Shown piece after piece: positions 17,153 to 28,316 of a stretch of 64,000 nt of DNA. Origin of the DNA: Cupriavidus alkaliphilus (GTDB lineage: Bacteria; Pseudomonadota; Gammaproteobacteria; Burkholderiales; Burkholderiaceae); the NCBI RefSeq assembly GCF_900094595.1, contig NZ_FMAD01000010.1:186001-250000 (forward strand), written 5' to 3'. Within the stretch, counting starts at the first letter, position 1; each line of letters starts with the position of its first letter. The position numbers and the translations under genes were made by a program. Under the pieces are notes generated by a model that saw nothing but the letters and a program-made list of their open reading frames with translations, did no database searches and was not told the origin of the DNA.

Positions 17153-17791
17153 TCAGAAAAGCTGCCGCCGGCCATCGCGGCGCCACTGATTTACGCTGTC
17201 GACCGACAATTCCCGTGGTCCGGCCTGCACAATTACAGCATCGCCGGCGCGCACTTCGCCCTTCAGCACCACGCTGAGATAGACCCCGGAGTAGCCGCTC
17301 TGCACCATGTCGCGCACCGCGTGGCGGTAGCCCAGCGCGGCGTTGAACTTGTAGCAGGGCTGGCGCGGGGCCTCCACGCGCAGCAGGGCGGTGCCGACCC
17401 GTACCAGGTCGCCGATCCATAGCGCGGACTCCAGCAAACCCTCCAGCGTCAGGTTTTCCCCCATCGCACCGTAGGGCAGCGGAGGCCCGGAGTCAGGCTG
17501 GGCGCAGGCGCGGCGGCGGGCATTCCACCAGGCGTAGTGCTCCGAGGGATAGGCATAGACCGCCTTGTCGAGGCCGCCGTGCACGGTCAGGTCGCCCTGC
17601 TCGTCGCCCGCCAGGCCCAGTTGCTGCACCTGGACCCGCAAGGGGTGCAGCAGCGTGCTGACCGGATGCTTGCGGATGCCCGACAGCACCACCGCCTCGG
17701 TGCCCGCGCCCGCCACCACCAGCGGGATGGCCTTGCCCAGGCTGACCGCCAGCACGCGTGCAAGGCCCGGCCAAGGTCTCGAATCGCTCAC
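17153..17791 (-). CDS. MOSC-domain protein (YiiM-like)
   Basis: This 212-residue protein has the MOSC fold signatures: GDEQGDLTVHGGLDKAVYAY around residues 62-81, GENLTLEGL in the middle, and PRQPCYKFN with the conserved cysteine around residue 142. YiiM-type MOSC proteins use molybdenum cofactor and reduce N-hydroxylated compounds such as 6-hydroxylaminopurine. This protein has the length of that group plus an N-terminal extension. It stands alone between the RND operon and an MFS gene on the same strand. Its substrate is inferred only from the family. Confidence 0.82.
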   Translation of the reverse strand: MSDSRPWPGLARVLAVSLGKAIPLVVAGAGTEAVVLSGIRKHPVSTLLHPLRVQVQQLGLAGDEQGDLTVHGGLDKAVYAYPSEHYAWWNARRRACAQPDSGPPLPYGAMGENLTLEGLLESALWIGDLVRVGTALLRVEAPRQPCYKFNAALGYRHAVRDMVQSGYSGVYLSVVLKGEVRAGDAVIVQAGPRELSVDSVNQWRRDGRRQLF

Positions 17792-17823
17792 GTGCGCCCC
17801 CGCTTCGTGGTTGTGGAAAGGGA

Positions 17824-17879
17824 TGTGGATAAGCTGCGGATATCCCTGAGGATAACGGGGCGGATAACGCTGTGGACAA
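17824..17879. promoter_or_regulatory. DnaA-box-like pair in the MOSC-MFS gap
   Basis: TGTGGATAA at 17824-17832 is the complement of the perfect DnaA box TTATCCACA. TGTGGACAA at 17871-17879 differs from it at one base, and two GGATAAC copies lie between them. The 151-base gap has no gene. DnaA binding is a guess from sequence; chance occurrence near promoters is possible. Confidence 0.35.
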
Positions 17880-17942
17880 GTGCTTGGTGCGGTTCCTCAC
17901 AAGGCACCGGCGGGGGGTCGCGGCGCGTGTTTCAGACCGGAA

Positions 17943-19124
17943 TCAGAGCTGCCGGACCGCTTGCGCAGGCTGCCAGTGGCAGCCCAGCAGGCGCGCGCGC
18001 TGCGACACCGCCAGCGCCGCCAGCATCAGCGCCGCGGCGCCCCAGTGCAGCGTGTCGGGCCCCGCCAGGGTATAGATCGCGGCGCCGGCCATGGCACCGG
18101 CGGCCTGTCCCAGGTAGATCGAAGAAGAGTTCAGCGAGATCGACACCGAGGCCCGCTCCGGCGCCAGCAGCACCAGCCGCGCCTGCTGGGCGCTGTTGGT
18201 GGCAAAGCCGCCCACGCCCCACAGCATGAACAGCGCGACCAGGGCCACGCTGCCGAGCCCGGCCAGCGGCCACAGCACCATCGCCGTGATCGACGTCAGC
18301 AGCGTCACCTGCACGATCCGGCTCGGCGTGACCCGGTCCATGCGCGACGCCGCCATGGCGTTGCCGAACACCCCGCAGGCACCATAGGCCAGGAACATCA
18401 GGCTGAGCGCGCCGCCGCTGATGCCATAGACGTCGCGCATCAGCGGGGCGATATAGGTAAACAGCGTAAACATGCCCGCCGACGAAATCATGGTGGTCAG
18501 CACCACCAGCATCACCGGCTTGTGGCGCAGCACCGCGCCCCAGGCCTCGCGCCCGGCCGGCGGCACCATCAGCCCGCGCGGCAGCGCGCGCCACACCGCC
18601 ACCGCCACCAGCAGCGCCATCACCCCTACCAGCGCCATGCTGACGCGCCAGCCCAGCGTGCTGGAAATCCACGTCCCCAGCGGCACGCCCACCACGCTGG
18701 CGACGCTCCAGCCCAGGAACACAAAGCTGATGGCGCGCCCGCGGGTCTGCGCATTAACCAGCAGCGGCAGCGTGGCCGCGGTCTGCGGCGTATAGATGGC
18801 CGCCCCGATCGCGGTCAGGAAGCGGATCGCCATCAGCGCCGCAAAGCTCGGAGCCAGCGCCGCGGCCACGTGCATCACCCCATAGACCAGCAGCGAGCCC
18901 GCCAGCAGCAGCCGGCGGTCGATGCGCGACCCCAGCGTGGCGAACAGCGGCGCGCCCACGCAGGTGGCCAGCGCGAACACCGAGATCAGCTGCCCGGCGC
19001 TGGCCGCGCCCAGCCCGAAATCGCCGGCAATGTCGTTCAGCATGCCGGTCACGATCATCGCACCGGTGCCGATGACGAAATTGCCGACGCAGAGCGTCAC
19101 GAGCCTGGGGTCCATGCCGGCCAT
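17943..19124 (-). CDS. MFS transporter, sugar-efflux/AraJ-like 12-helix
   Basis: This 393-residue protein has 12 predicted membrane helices and belongs to the major facilitator superfamily. The start reads MAGMDPRLVTLCVGNFVIGT. The loop after helix 2 contains GSRIDRRLLLAGS, a form of the MFS motif A, and FLGWSVASVVGVPLG resembles the helix-5 motif of drug/H+ antiporters. It is closest in feel to the AraJ/YdhP/PbuE proton-coupled exporters. There are ATGs at 19124 and 19115 and neither has a good ribosome site, so the exact start is uncertain. It has no functional neighbours from which to guess a substrate. Confidence 0.85.
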   Translation of the reverse strand: MAGMDPRLVTLCVGNFVIGTGAMIVTGMLNDIAGDFGLGAASAGQLISVFALATCVGAPLFATLGSRIDRRLLLAGSLLVYGVMHVAAALAPSFAALMAIRFLTAIGAAIYTPQTAATLPLLVNAQTRGRAISFVFLGWSVASVVGVPLGTWISSTLGWRVSMALVGVMALLVAVAVWRALPRGLMVPPAGREAWGAVLRHKPVMLVVLTTMISSAGMFTLFTYIAPLMRDVYGISGGALSLMFLAYGACGVFGNAMAASRMDRVTPSRIVQVTLLTSITAMVLWPLAGLGSVALVALFMLWGVGGFATNSAQQARLVLLAPERASVSISLNSSSIYLGQAAGAMAGAAIYTLAGPDTLHWGAAALMLAALAVSQRARLLGCHWQPAQAVRQL

Positions 19125-19343
19125 GGGAGAGGAGTAGAGCGATTGGGGGAGTCGTGTGCGACCCGGCGTATACCTTTCAGGCCGGGCGCGGCGCCAGTGT
19201 AGCGGTTTTGTCCAATTCGGGTTGACGGCGAGCCGGCTTGCCGGGCAAACCCACGCGCGAGGACGCTGACTTGCTCCATTTCATGCCAGTAAGGTAGCCT
19301 ATCGGGCTCCCTTTGACCGGATCGCCGGTTCCATTGCCCTGAT

Positions 19344-20360
19344 ATGTCCGAAAATCGCCAGCCCACCGTGGCTGTCATCGTTCCCTGCTACAACGAAGCC
19401 GCGACCATTGCCGATGTCGTGCTTTCGTTCCGTAGCCATTTGCCTGGCGCGACCGTATACGTCTTCGATAACAACTCGGTCGACGCGACGGCGGAACGGG
19501 CGCGCGCGGCCGGCGCCGTGGTGCGCGCCGTGCCGCTGCAGGGCAAGGGCAACGTCGTGCGCCGGATGTTCGCCGACGTCGAGGCGGACATCTACGTGAT
19601 GGTCGACGGCGACGGCACCTACGATGCCAGCGCCGCGCCCGCCCTGGTGCGCCGCCTGTGCGAGGAAGGCCTCGACATGCTGGTGGGCGCACGCGTCAGC
19701 GAAGAGCAGGCCGCGTACCGTTTCGGGCACCGCTTTGGCAACGTGCTGCTGACCAGCTTTGCCGCCGCCCTGTTTGGCCGCACCTTCACCGATATGCTGT
19801 CCGGCTACCGCGTGTTTTCGCGGCGGTACGCCAAATCCTTTCCCGCGCACTCGTCCGGTTTCGAAATCGAAACCGAACTCGCGGTGCACGCGCTGGAACA
19901 GCGCATGCCTGTGGGGGAACAGCAAACGACGTATCTTTCGCGACCCACCGGTTCTGAGAGCAAGCTGAACACCTACCGCGACGGTTGGCGCATCCTGATG
20001 ACGATTCTGAAGCTGTTCAAGTCGGAAAAGCCTCTGGCGTTCTTTTCCACAGGCTTTTTCGCCTGTTCCTTGCTGTCGGTGCTGCTGGCGTTCCCGCTGT
20101 TGACGACCTACCTCGACACCGGCCTGGTGCCGCGCCTGCCGACGGCCCTGCTGTGTGTCGCGCTGGCCCTGCTGGGGATGATCCTGCTGACCTGCGGCAT
20201 CGTGCTCGATACCGTCACGCAAGGACGGCTGGAAATGAAGCGCCTCGCCTATCTGCGCGAGCCGCCGCCACCGCCCACGTGGAGCGAACCCGCGGCCGGT
20301 GCGGCGCTGTCGCGCGCCAGCATGACCGCGGCGCCAGCCGGCGCTGCCGTGCACTCGTGA
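19344..20360 (+). CDS. GT2 glycosyltransferase, polyprenyl-phosphate sugar synthase type
   Basis: This 338-residue protein has an N-terminal GT-A domain opening VAVIVPCYNEAATIADV. It carries the nucleotide-sugar Asp triad DGDG at residues 88-91 and the DPM1-like phrase MLSGYRVFSRRY. The C-terminal part has two membrane helices (about 225-250 and 262-285). This is the layout of enzymes that move a sugar from a nucleotide to undecaprenyl phosphate on the inner face of the membrane. Its last bases overlap the GTG of the gtrA-like gene. With that gene and the following GT-C-like gene it forms a lipid-linked sugar transfer cassette. Which sugar is used is unknown. Confidence 0.88.
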   Translation: MSENRQPTVAVIVPCYNEAATIADVVLSFRSHLPGATVYVFDNNSVDATAERARAAGAVVRAVPLQGKGNVVRRMFADVEADIYVMVDGDGTYDASAAPALVRRLCEEGLDMLVGARVSEEQAAYRFGHRFGNVLLTSFAAALFGRTFTDMLSGYRVFSRRYAKSFPAHSSGFEIETELAVHALEQRMPVGEQQTTYLSRPTGSESKLNTYRDGWRILMTILKLFKSEKPLAFFSTGFFACSLLSVLLAFPLLTTYLDTGLVPRLPTALLCVALALLGMILLTCGIVLDTVTQGRLEMKRLAYLREPPPPPTWSEPAAGAALSRASMTAAPAGAAVHS

Positions 20361-20749
20361 TCCGCCGGCAACTGACAGGGTTCCTGATCGCGGGCGCCAT
20401 CGGTTTCGGCGTCGACGCCGGCATCTTGTATGCCGCCCTCGCGCTTGGCGCCGGCCACTTTGCCGGCCGCCTGCTGTCCTTCCTGGCCGCCGCCTTTGTC
20501 ACCTGGCGCATCAACCGGCGTTTCACCTTTCCCACCCGGAATGCCGAGCCACCGTGGCGCGAGTGGCTGCGCTACCTGTCGGCCATGTCCGCCGGCGGCG
20601 CCATCAACCTGCTGGTATACAGCGTCGCCGTCCACCACCTGCCGCCAGCGGCCTGGGGCCCGCTGCTGGCGGTGGCGCTGGGCACGGGGAGCGGGCTGGT
20701 GTTCAATTTTCTGTCTGCCAAGCTGTGGGTATTCCGTCACCGCTCCTGA
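20357..20749 (+). CDS. GtrA-family small membrane protein
   Basis: This 130-residue protein has four predicted helices. The first reads LTGFLIAGAIGFGVDAGILY, and a conserved WRINRRFTF segment follows helix 2, which is diagnostic for GtrA. GtrA proteins are thought to help move polyprenyl-phosphate sugars across the membrane. The start is a GTG at 20357 whose last bases overlap the TGA of the glycosyltransferase, indicating coupled translation. It is followed after 38 bases by a large membrane protein gene. The ATG-less start explains why the beginning is easily missed. Confidence 0.85.
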   Translation: MIRRQLTGFLIAGAIGFGVDAGILYAALALGAGHFAGRLLSFLAAAFVTWRINRRFTFPTRNAEPPWREWLRYLSAMSAGGAINLLVYSVAVHHLPPAAWGPLLAVALGTGSGLVFNFLSAKLWVFRHRS

Positions 20750-20787
20750 GCGCGCGCACGGCCGCCGGCAGACCAATATCCTTGCCC

Positions 20788-22683
20788 ATGCGTTTGCTTG
20801 CTGCCACGTTGCCCCGCCTTGCCGCCCTGGTCGCGAGGCTGAGCGCACCCAGCGCCCCGAAGTGGGCGTGCTTGCTGATACCGTTCGGATTCGGCCTCTA
20901 TGCCCTGAAGCTGGGCCAGGACCGGAACTGGGACCTGCTGAATTACCACCTGTACAACCCCTACGCGCTGCTCGGCGGCCGGGTCGGGCTCGATCTGGCG
21001 CCCGCCCAGCTGCAAAGCTATTTCAATCCGCTGCTCGACGTGCCGTACTTCCTGATGACGAAGTACTGGCCGGCGCCGTTGGCGGGGTTCGCCATGGGAC
21101 TGCTGCACGGTGCGGCCTTTGTGCTGGTGTACGGGATCGCCGCATCCTTGCTGGTTTCTGCGCAGCAGGATCGGGCGCACCAAGCGCGGCAGCGGCTGAC
21201 CGCCATGCTGCTGGCCCTGGCGGGCTGCCTGGGCCCGGCTTATCTTTCCGAGCTCGGCAACACCATGGGCGACAACGCGACCGCTTTGTTCGTCCTGGCG
21301 GGATTCCTGGTACTGGTGCGCACGCGCGATGTGCTTGCGGGGCGCGGGCGCGCTGGCTGGCTGTATGCGGCGGCAGCCGGCATGCTGGTGGGTGCGGCCA
21401 CGGGTCTCAAGCTGACCAATGCGCTGTATGCGGTCGCGATGTGCCTGGCTTGCCTGTTCCTGGCGCAACACTGGCTGCGGCGGCTGGGCCTGGCGTGGTG
21501 GTTCGGCGTGGGCGTGCTGGCCGGCATTGCGGTGACCTCCGGCTATTGGTTCGCAATGCTCTGGGAAGCGTTCCGCAACCCGCTGTTTCCGCAGTTCAAC
21601 GGCGTGTTCGGCAACCCGTTGGCGGCACCGATCAGCGTTGCCGATACCCGCTGGCTGCCGCGCAGTGTGTCGGAAGCGTTGCTCTTTCCCTTTGTCATGG
21701 TGCTGAAAGCCCAGCGCGTCGGCGAGTTGCCGACCCGGCCCTTTGTCTGGCCCGTGCTCTATCTGCTGGCGGGGGCATGGCTGGTGCAACGGGCGTGCCG
21801 CGCTACCGGCGCCGGGTCGCAGTGGGCGGATTGCGGCCGGCCACCGCTCGTGGCAGCGGCACGCGCCTTGCTCGTCTTCCTGTTAGCGAGTTATCTGGTT
21901 TGGCTTGGCCTGTTCAGCATCTACCGGTACTGCGTGGCGATGGAACTGCTGGCGCCATTGGCAGCATGGATCGTGATGCAGCAACTGCTACCGCCGAAGT
22001 CAGCCGGACGCGCCGGCGCCGTTGTGCTGCTGGTCGCGACGCTCGCCAGCGTGGCGACATCGCACACCTGGGAGCATGCGTCATGGGCACGGCAGGCTTT
22101 TCGCGTGACGCTGCCGAGCGCGCCGCTGGATGCGGGTACCAGCGTGTTTTTCGTTGGCGGGAGGGTACCGCAGGCGTGGATGGCACCGCATTTCCCTTCA
22201 TCCGTAGCGTTCGGTGCGCTCAGCTCGAACTTTCCAGAGGGACATGGCTTCCAGCCACGCCTCGATGGCATGCTTGCCGGTCGCGGCGGAGCCGCCTATG
22301 CCGTCATACCGGCCGCTGTCAACTCGCGCGAACGCATGGTGGCGCGCTGGAACACCATGCTGGCCAGCACGGGCATGCGTGCGGGGACATCCTGGTGCTC
22401 GACCCTGGAGACACTTGCCCAGAAGGTGCGCCTGCGGGCACGTGTTGCACAGGGCATGGTGGCCGGCCAGCCTTGCACCCTCGAATTGCTGCCACGGGAC
22501 AGGCGCGACCTCGCCGCGGAAAACCTTGCCGAAGCGCAAGCCCATGCCGCGGACCTGGTGCGCTATGGCCTCACGCTCGAGCCCGGCGCGTGCCGGACCT
22601 ATGAAGCCTTCATCGGCGACCAGCCCGTGCCGTACCAGTTTTGCCCGTTGTCGGCACGGAACGCGCGCCGAACCGCGGACTGA
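20788..22683 (+). CDS. Multi-pass membrane protein, probable GT-C glycosyltransferase
   Basis: This 631-residue protein has roughly ten or more hydrophobic helices. An early extracytoplasmic segment contains QDRNWDLLNYHLYNPYALLG, which resembles the first-loop acidic region of GT-C enzymes that use lipid-linked sugars. The C-terminal 130 residues are soluble-looking. It follows the GT2 and GtrA genes closely, so I infer that it transfers the flipped sugar to a glycan, lipid or protein. I chose the ATG at 20788 (MRLLAATLPRLAALVARL), because the frame upstream of it is the antisense-like overlap with gtrA. No family name can be given with certainty. Confidence 0.7.
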   Translation: MRLLAATLPRLAALVARLSAPSAPKWACLLIPFGFGLYALKLGQDRNWDLLNYHLYNPYALLGGRVGLDLAPAQLQSYFNPLLDVPYFLMTKYWPAPLAGFAMGLLHGAAFVLVYGIAASLLVSAQQDRAHQARQRLTAMLLALAGCLGPAYLSELGNTMGDNATALFVLAGFLVLVRTRDVLAGRGRAGWLYAAAAGMLVGAATGLKLTNALYAVAMCLACLFLAQHWLRRLGLAWWFGVGVLAGIAVTSGYWFAMLWEAFRNPLFPQFNGVFGNPLAAPISVADTRWLPRSVSEALLFPFVMVLKAQRVGELPTRPFVWPVLYLLAGAWLVQRACRATGAGSQWADCGRPPLVAAARALLVFLLASYLVWLGLFSIYRYCVAMELLAPLAAWIVMQQLLPPKSAGRAGAVVLLVATLASVATSHTWEHASWARQAFRVTLPSAPLDAGTSVFFVGGRVPQAWMAPHFPSSVAFGALSSNFPEGHGFQPRLDGMLAGRGGAAYAVIPAAVNSRERMVARWNTMLASTGMRAGTSWCSTLETLAQKVRLRARVAQGMVAGQPCTLELLPRDRRDLAAENLAEAQAHAADLVRYGLTLEPGACRTYEAFIGDQPVPYQFCPLSARNARRTAD

Positions 22684-22687
22684 ACCC

Positions 22688-23713
22688 TCAGCGCGTCAAC
22701 ACCGGCGCCAGCGCCTTCGGATTGACGATGCAGTCATGCTTGCCGTCCAGCACGTCCAGGATGTTCTGGAACGCCGTGCGGAAATACAGCTCGTAGCTGT
22801 CGCGTTCCACGTAGCCCAGATGCGGCGTGCAGATGCAGTTTTCCATGCGCAGCAGCGCGTGGCCCTGCAGGATCGGCTCGGATTCAAAGACGTCGATCGC
22901 CGCCATGCCGGGGCGGCCGCGGTTCAGCGCGGTGACCAGGGCGTTCTCTTCCAGCAGTTCGGCGCGGCTGGTATTGACGAACAGGGCGGTCGGCTTCATG
23001 GCGGTCAGGTCCGCCTGCTTGACGATGCCGCGAGTGTCGTCGTTCAGGCGCAGGTGCAGCGACAGCACATCGCTGTCGGCGAACAGTTGCTCCTTGGATG
23101 CCGCCACGTCCAGGCCGTCGGCGCGCGCGGCTTCCTGTGAGGCCTCCCGCCCCCAGACCAGCACCTTCATGCCGAAGGCGCGGCCGTAGCCGGCCAGCAG
23201 CCGGCCGATCTTGCCGTAGCCCCAGATCCCCAGGGTCTGGCCGCGCAGCACCTGGCCCAGGCCGAAATTGGGCGGCATCGTCGTCGATTTCAGCCCCGAC
23301 TGCTGCCACGCGCCGTGCTTCAGGCTGGCCACGTACTGCGGAATGCGGCGCTGGGCGGCCATGATCAGGGCCCAGGTCAGTTCGGCCGGCGCCACCGGCG
23401 AGCCCACGCCTTCCAGCACCGCCACGCCGCGGTCGGTGGCGGCATCGAGGTCGATATGGCTGCCGGGCCCCGCGCCGACCCGGCCGGTCTGGCTGATCAG
23501 CTTCAGTTTGGGCAGTTTTTCAAGCAGTTGGCGCGTGATTCGGGTGCGTTCGCGGATCAGCACCACGGCTTCCACGTCCGACAGGCGCGCCGCGAGCTGG
23601 CCCACGCCCTTGACGGTGTTGTTGAACACCTTGACGTCGTGCCCCTCCAGCAGGCTGAAACAAGGCAGCTTGCGCACGGCATCCTGGTAATCGTCGAGTA
23701 CGGCAATCTTCAT
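22688..23713 (-). CDS. D-2-hydroxyacid dehydrogenase (NAD-dependent)
   Basis: This 341-residue oxidoreductase has the split fold of D-isomer 2-hydroxyacid dehydrogenases. Its NAD-binding motif is GIWGYGKIGRLLAGYG (about 148-163). The catalytic Arg is in NTSRAELLEE, the Glu in DVFESEP and the His in CTPHLGYVE. It would interconvert a 2-keto acid and a D-2-hydroxyacid; members are often annotated as phosphoglycerate dehydrogenase-like, but this one is shorter than SerA and lacks the ACT domain. The ATG at 23713 gives the usual start MKIAVLDDYQD. It converges on the GT-C-like gene, with only four bases between the stops. Confidence 0.88.
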   Translation of the reverse strand: MKIAVLDDYQDAVRKLPCFSLLEGHDVKVFNNTVKGVGQLAARLSDVEAVVLIRERTRITRQLLEKLPKLKLISQTGRVGAGPGSHIDLDAATDRGVAVLEGVGSPVAPAELTWALIMAAQRRIPQYVASLKHGAWQQSGLKSTTMPPNFGLGQVLRGQTLGIWGYGKIGRLLAGYGRAFGMKVLVWGREASQEAARADGLDVAASKEQLFADSDVLSLHLRLNDDTRGIVKQADLTAMKPTALFVNTSRAELLEENALVTALNRGRPGMAAIDVFESEPILQGHALLRMENCICTPHLGYVERDSYELYFRTAFQNILDVLDGKHDCIVNPKALAPVLTR

Positions 23714-24252
23714 CGGCAACCCTGGTTATCTTCGGGACGTTGTGCCAGTTGGTGCGCGCGCCCACCGAGGCGCGTGCCGGCCAACAGTATTGTTGTGAAA
23801 CGTTTGCGAACCCCGCACCGGCGTGCCGCAACCCTGGCGCCGCGGGGTGCAAATCCCGCGCCGGCCGACGCCGGCAATTGTTGCGCAGCAAAAAACAGGG
23901 GGGTGCGCCAGTGGTATCCTTGCCCGCTCCGGTGCCGCCGCGGATTGTCGGTCGAGCATTGCTCCCGTCACGCGGCTGCCCCCGGACAAAGCCCGGCCGG
24001 CAACTGCGGGCCACGCTGCGCGGGCGAAGCGCCACTGTAGCGCAGCCGCCGTGACCGCCGCGACCTTTTGCGCAAACCGGGCCGCCGCGGAGTTGTAACG
24101 GGATGTGACGCTCCCGAGGCGGCCCTTGCAGCGAGACTGCAGGGACGCAGCAGCAGTGACGGTTCCGCCCCCCGGCACGCAGGACAACCCGCCGGCCAGG
24201 CTTTGCAAGGATTCCTTCCCTTCCTTCCCTTTAAAAACCTGGAGTTTGCAGT
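23714..24252. other. 539-base gene-free region upstream of pckG
   Basis: This is the divergent gap between the dehydrogenase and pckG. Short frames exist here but all are Arg/Ala/Pro-rich and lack ribosome sites. I see no confident promoter, operator or RNA element; a long pckG leader or upstream regulatory sites would fit the length. Confidence 0.4.
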
Positions 24253-26109
<1,857 letters not shown>

Positions 26110-26134
26110 GCGGCCCAAGGGCCTGAGCCAGTCA

Positions 26135-26166
26135 ACGCCCGCCTTGTCCAAGGCGGGCGTTTTTTT
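26135..26166 (+). terminator. Rho-independent terminator of pckG
   Basis: An 11-bp perfect stem (ACGCCCGCCTT pairing with AAGGCGGGCGT, loop GTCC) is followed by six T. It overlaps the stop codon of the convergent response-regulator gene. Confidence 0.92.
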
Positions 26167-26851
26167 ATCCGGCCTCGCTGTCCCCCAGCGTCTCCACCGC
26201 ATACTTCACCAGCCCGGCGCGCCCCTCGATCCCCAGCTTGCGCTTCAGGTTCAGCCGATGGGTCTCGACGGTGCGCACCGACACCCCCAGCTGCGCCGCG
26301 ATCTCCTTGTTGGCCAGGCCGCGCCCGATGCCGCGCAGGATATCGCGCTCGCGCGGCGTGAGCGCATCGAGCGGGCCGGCCGCGGGGCTTTGCTCGGCGA
26401 TGCCGCGCGCGATGCGGGCGCTGTAGAACACGCGCCCGGCCAGCACCGAGCGGATCGCCGCGATCAGCTCGTCGGCCGGGGCGTCCTTGAGCACATAGCC
26501 GCGCGCGCCGGCGCGCACGGCCTGGCGCACGTATTCCAGGTTGTCGTGCATCGACACGATCAGCACTGCCAGCTCGGGATAGCGGTCGTGCAGTGCCGCC
26601 GCCAGCGCAATGCCGCCCATGCCGCGCATGCCGATATCGGTGATCACCAGGTCCGGCATGTCGGCCGCGCCGGCGCGGTCCAGCCACGCCAGCGCGGCTT
26701 CGCCGTCGTCGGCTTCGCCCACCACGCGCAGTCCGGGCTGCAGCGCCAGGTGCATGCGCATGCCGTCGCGCACCAGCGCGTGGTCGTCGATCAGCAGCAC
26801 GCGCGCGGGTGCTTCGTGGTCTTCGCGAACTTCGGCAAGAAACTGGATCAT
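26165..26851 (-). CDS. NarL/LuxR-type response regulator, likely controller of cstA
   Basis: This 228-residue protein has a receiver domain with the acidic pocket IDDH (21-24) and phospho-acceptor Asp72 in VITDIGM. It also has a C-terminal LuxR/GerE helix-turn-helix (LTPRERDILRGIGRGLANKE, then VSVRTVETHRLNLKRKLGI). Its ATG overlaps the stop of the histidine-kinase gene (ATGA), so the two form a coupled pair. The pair is transcribed away from cstA, and two palindromic sites lie in the divergent gap. I infer that it activates cstA, perhaps in response to pyruvate or another small acid sensed by the Cache domain of the kinase. The frame open up to 26968 precedes the real start. Confidence 0.92.
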   Translation of the reverse strand: MIQFLAEVREDHEAPARVLLIDDHALVRDGMRMHLALQPGLRVVGEADDGEAALAWLDRAGAADMPDLVITDIGMRGMGGIALAAALHDRYPELAVLIVSMHDNLEYVRQAVRAGARGYVLKDAPADELIAAIRSVLAGRVFYSARIARGIAEQSPAAGPLDALTPRERDILRGIGRGLANKEIAAQLGVSVRTVETHRLNLKRKLGIEGRAGLVKYAVETLGDSEAG

Positions 26852-28254
26852 GACTGCGAGGGTCCTGCGGTAATGGCAGCGCGCGCGGCGGCCGCGGGGC
26901 GGGCCAGCGGCAGCGAGGCGATGATCTGGGTGCCGCCCGGGCCGGAAAGGATGTCGAACTGCCCGCACAGCGCGGCGATGCGCTCGCGCAGGTTGCGCAG
27001 GCCAATGCCGCGCTGCGGGTCGGCCTGCATGCGCCCGACGTCAAAGCCGTGGCCGTCGTCGCGCACGGCCAGGCGCGTGGCATCGGCATCGAAGGCGAGC
27101 GATACGGCGACGCGCCGGGCGCCGGCGTGGCGCTCGACGTTGGTCAGCGCTTCCTGGGCGATGCGGAACAGCGCCGTGGCCTGCTCGTCGGGCAGTTCGC
27201 GCGGGGTGCCGCTTTGCGTGACCACGATCTGGAGGCCGCTGCCGCCCTGCATCTCGCGCGCCAGGTGCTGGAGCGCGGCGAACAGCCCCAGGTCGTCGAG
27301 CAGCGCCGGGCGCAGGTTGCGCGCCACCCGCCGCACTTCATTGAAGACGGTGTCGAGCCGGTTCAGCGCCATGCCCAGCACCGGCGCCACCGCCGCGCCC
27401 TCGGCCGGGGCCAGGCGCAGCCGGTTGGCGGCGGTCTCCAGCACCAGCTTGACCGAGACCAGCAGCTGGCTGATGCCGTCGTGCAGCTCGCGCGACAACC
27501 GCGCGCGCTCTTCTTCCTGCGACTGCACCACGCGTTGCGCCAGCTGGCGCAGCTTGGCGTCGGCCTCGCGGTGTTCGCTGATATTCAGCGCCAGGCCGCT
27601 GGCCGCCACCAGCAGGATGCTGATGCCGGCGATCACGCCGATCCACGCCATGGTCTCGCGGATATCGGTCTCGGCGCGCGCATCCAGCTGGCGCAGCGTG
27701 CTTTCGACGTCATCCAGGTAGATGCCGGTGCCGAGCATCCAGCCCCATTCGGGCACCGCCACCACGTAGCCGAGCTTGGGCGCCAGCTGCTGCGACGAGG
27801 GCTTGCGCCACTGGTAGCGCACCGCGCCGCCACCGCCCCTGGCCGCGGCGATCAGTTGCTGGATGGTGGGCGCACCCTGCGGGTCGCGCAGCGTCCACAA
27901 GTCCTGGCCGACCAGTTCCGGCTGGCGCGGATGCATCAGGTTGCGGCCCTGCAGGTCGTACAGGAAGAAGTAGCCGTCGGGGCCGTAGTCGAGCCGCGCC
28001 AGTGCTTCCATCGCCGCCTGGCGCGTGGCCATGTCGTTGCGGCCGGACCGCACCAGCGGCGCGATCGCGCTCTGTGCCAGCTCTACGTAGTGGCGCAGCT
28101 CGGTCTCCTTGCTCTGCAGGTAGGCGGCCTCGACCAGCGCGCGTTCATGCTGCGCGAGCTGGGTGGCCTGGTAGCGCACCGCCAGCGCGATGCCGAGCAT
28201 CGCCACCGCAAGCGGTGCCACGGCGAGCAACAGGATTTTCTGGCGGAGTTTCAT
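26848..28254 (-). CDS. Histidine kinase with single Cache domain, HisKA_3 type
   Basis: This 468-residue membrane kinase has helix 1 at residues 7-27. A periplasmic single-Cache domain follows (about 30-190), with the typical GPDGYFFLYDLQGRNLMHP phrase. Helix 2 is near 196-218, followed by a HisKA_3 dimerisation domain with His about 256 in LSRELHDGISQLL. The ATPase domain has DDGHGFD and GIGLRNLRERI. sCache_2 domains often bind small carboxylates. Its partner regulator overlaps it downstream. I chose the ATG at 28254 (MKLRQKILLLAVAPLAVAML), because the frame upstream to 28449 runs across the palindromic operators. Confidence 0.9.
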   Translation of the reverse strand: MKLRQKILLLAVAPLAVAMLGIALAVRYQATQLAQHERALVEAAYLQSKETELRHYVELAQSAIAPLVRSGRNDMATRQAAMEALARLDYGPDGYFFLYDLQGRNLMHPRQPELVGQDLWTLRDPQGAPTIQQLIAAARGGGGAVRYQWRKPSSQQLAPKLGYVVAVPEWGWMLGTGIYLDDVESTLRQLDARAETDIRETMAWIGVIAGISILLVAASGLALNISEHREADAKLRQLAQRVVQSQEEERARLSRELHDGISQLLVSVKLVLETAANRLRLAPAEGAAVAPVLGMALNRLDTVFNEVRRVARNLRPALLDDLGLFAALQHLAREMQGGSGLQIVVTQSGTPRELPDEQATALFRIAQEALTNVERHAGARRVAVSLAFDADATRLAVRDDGHGFDVGRMQADPQRGIGLRNLRERIAALCGQFDILSGPGGTQIIASLPLARPAAAARAAITAGPSQS

Positions 28255-28316
28255 ACAGGACCGGGGGGAGCGGGGGTAAACACCGATGCCGCGCAGGCGG
28301 CATGCCACCGTCGACT

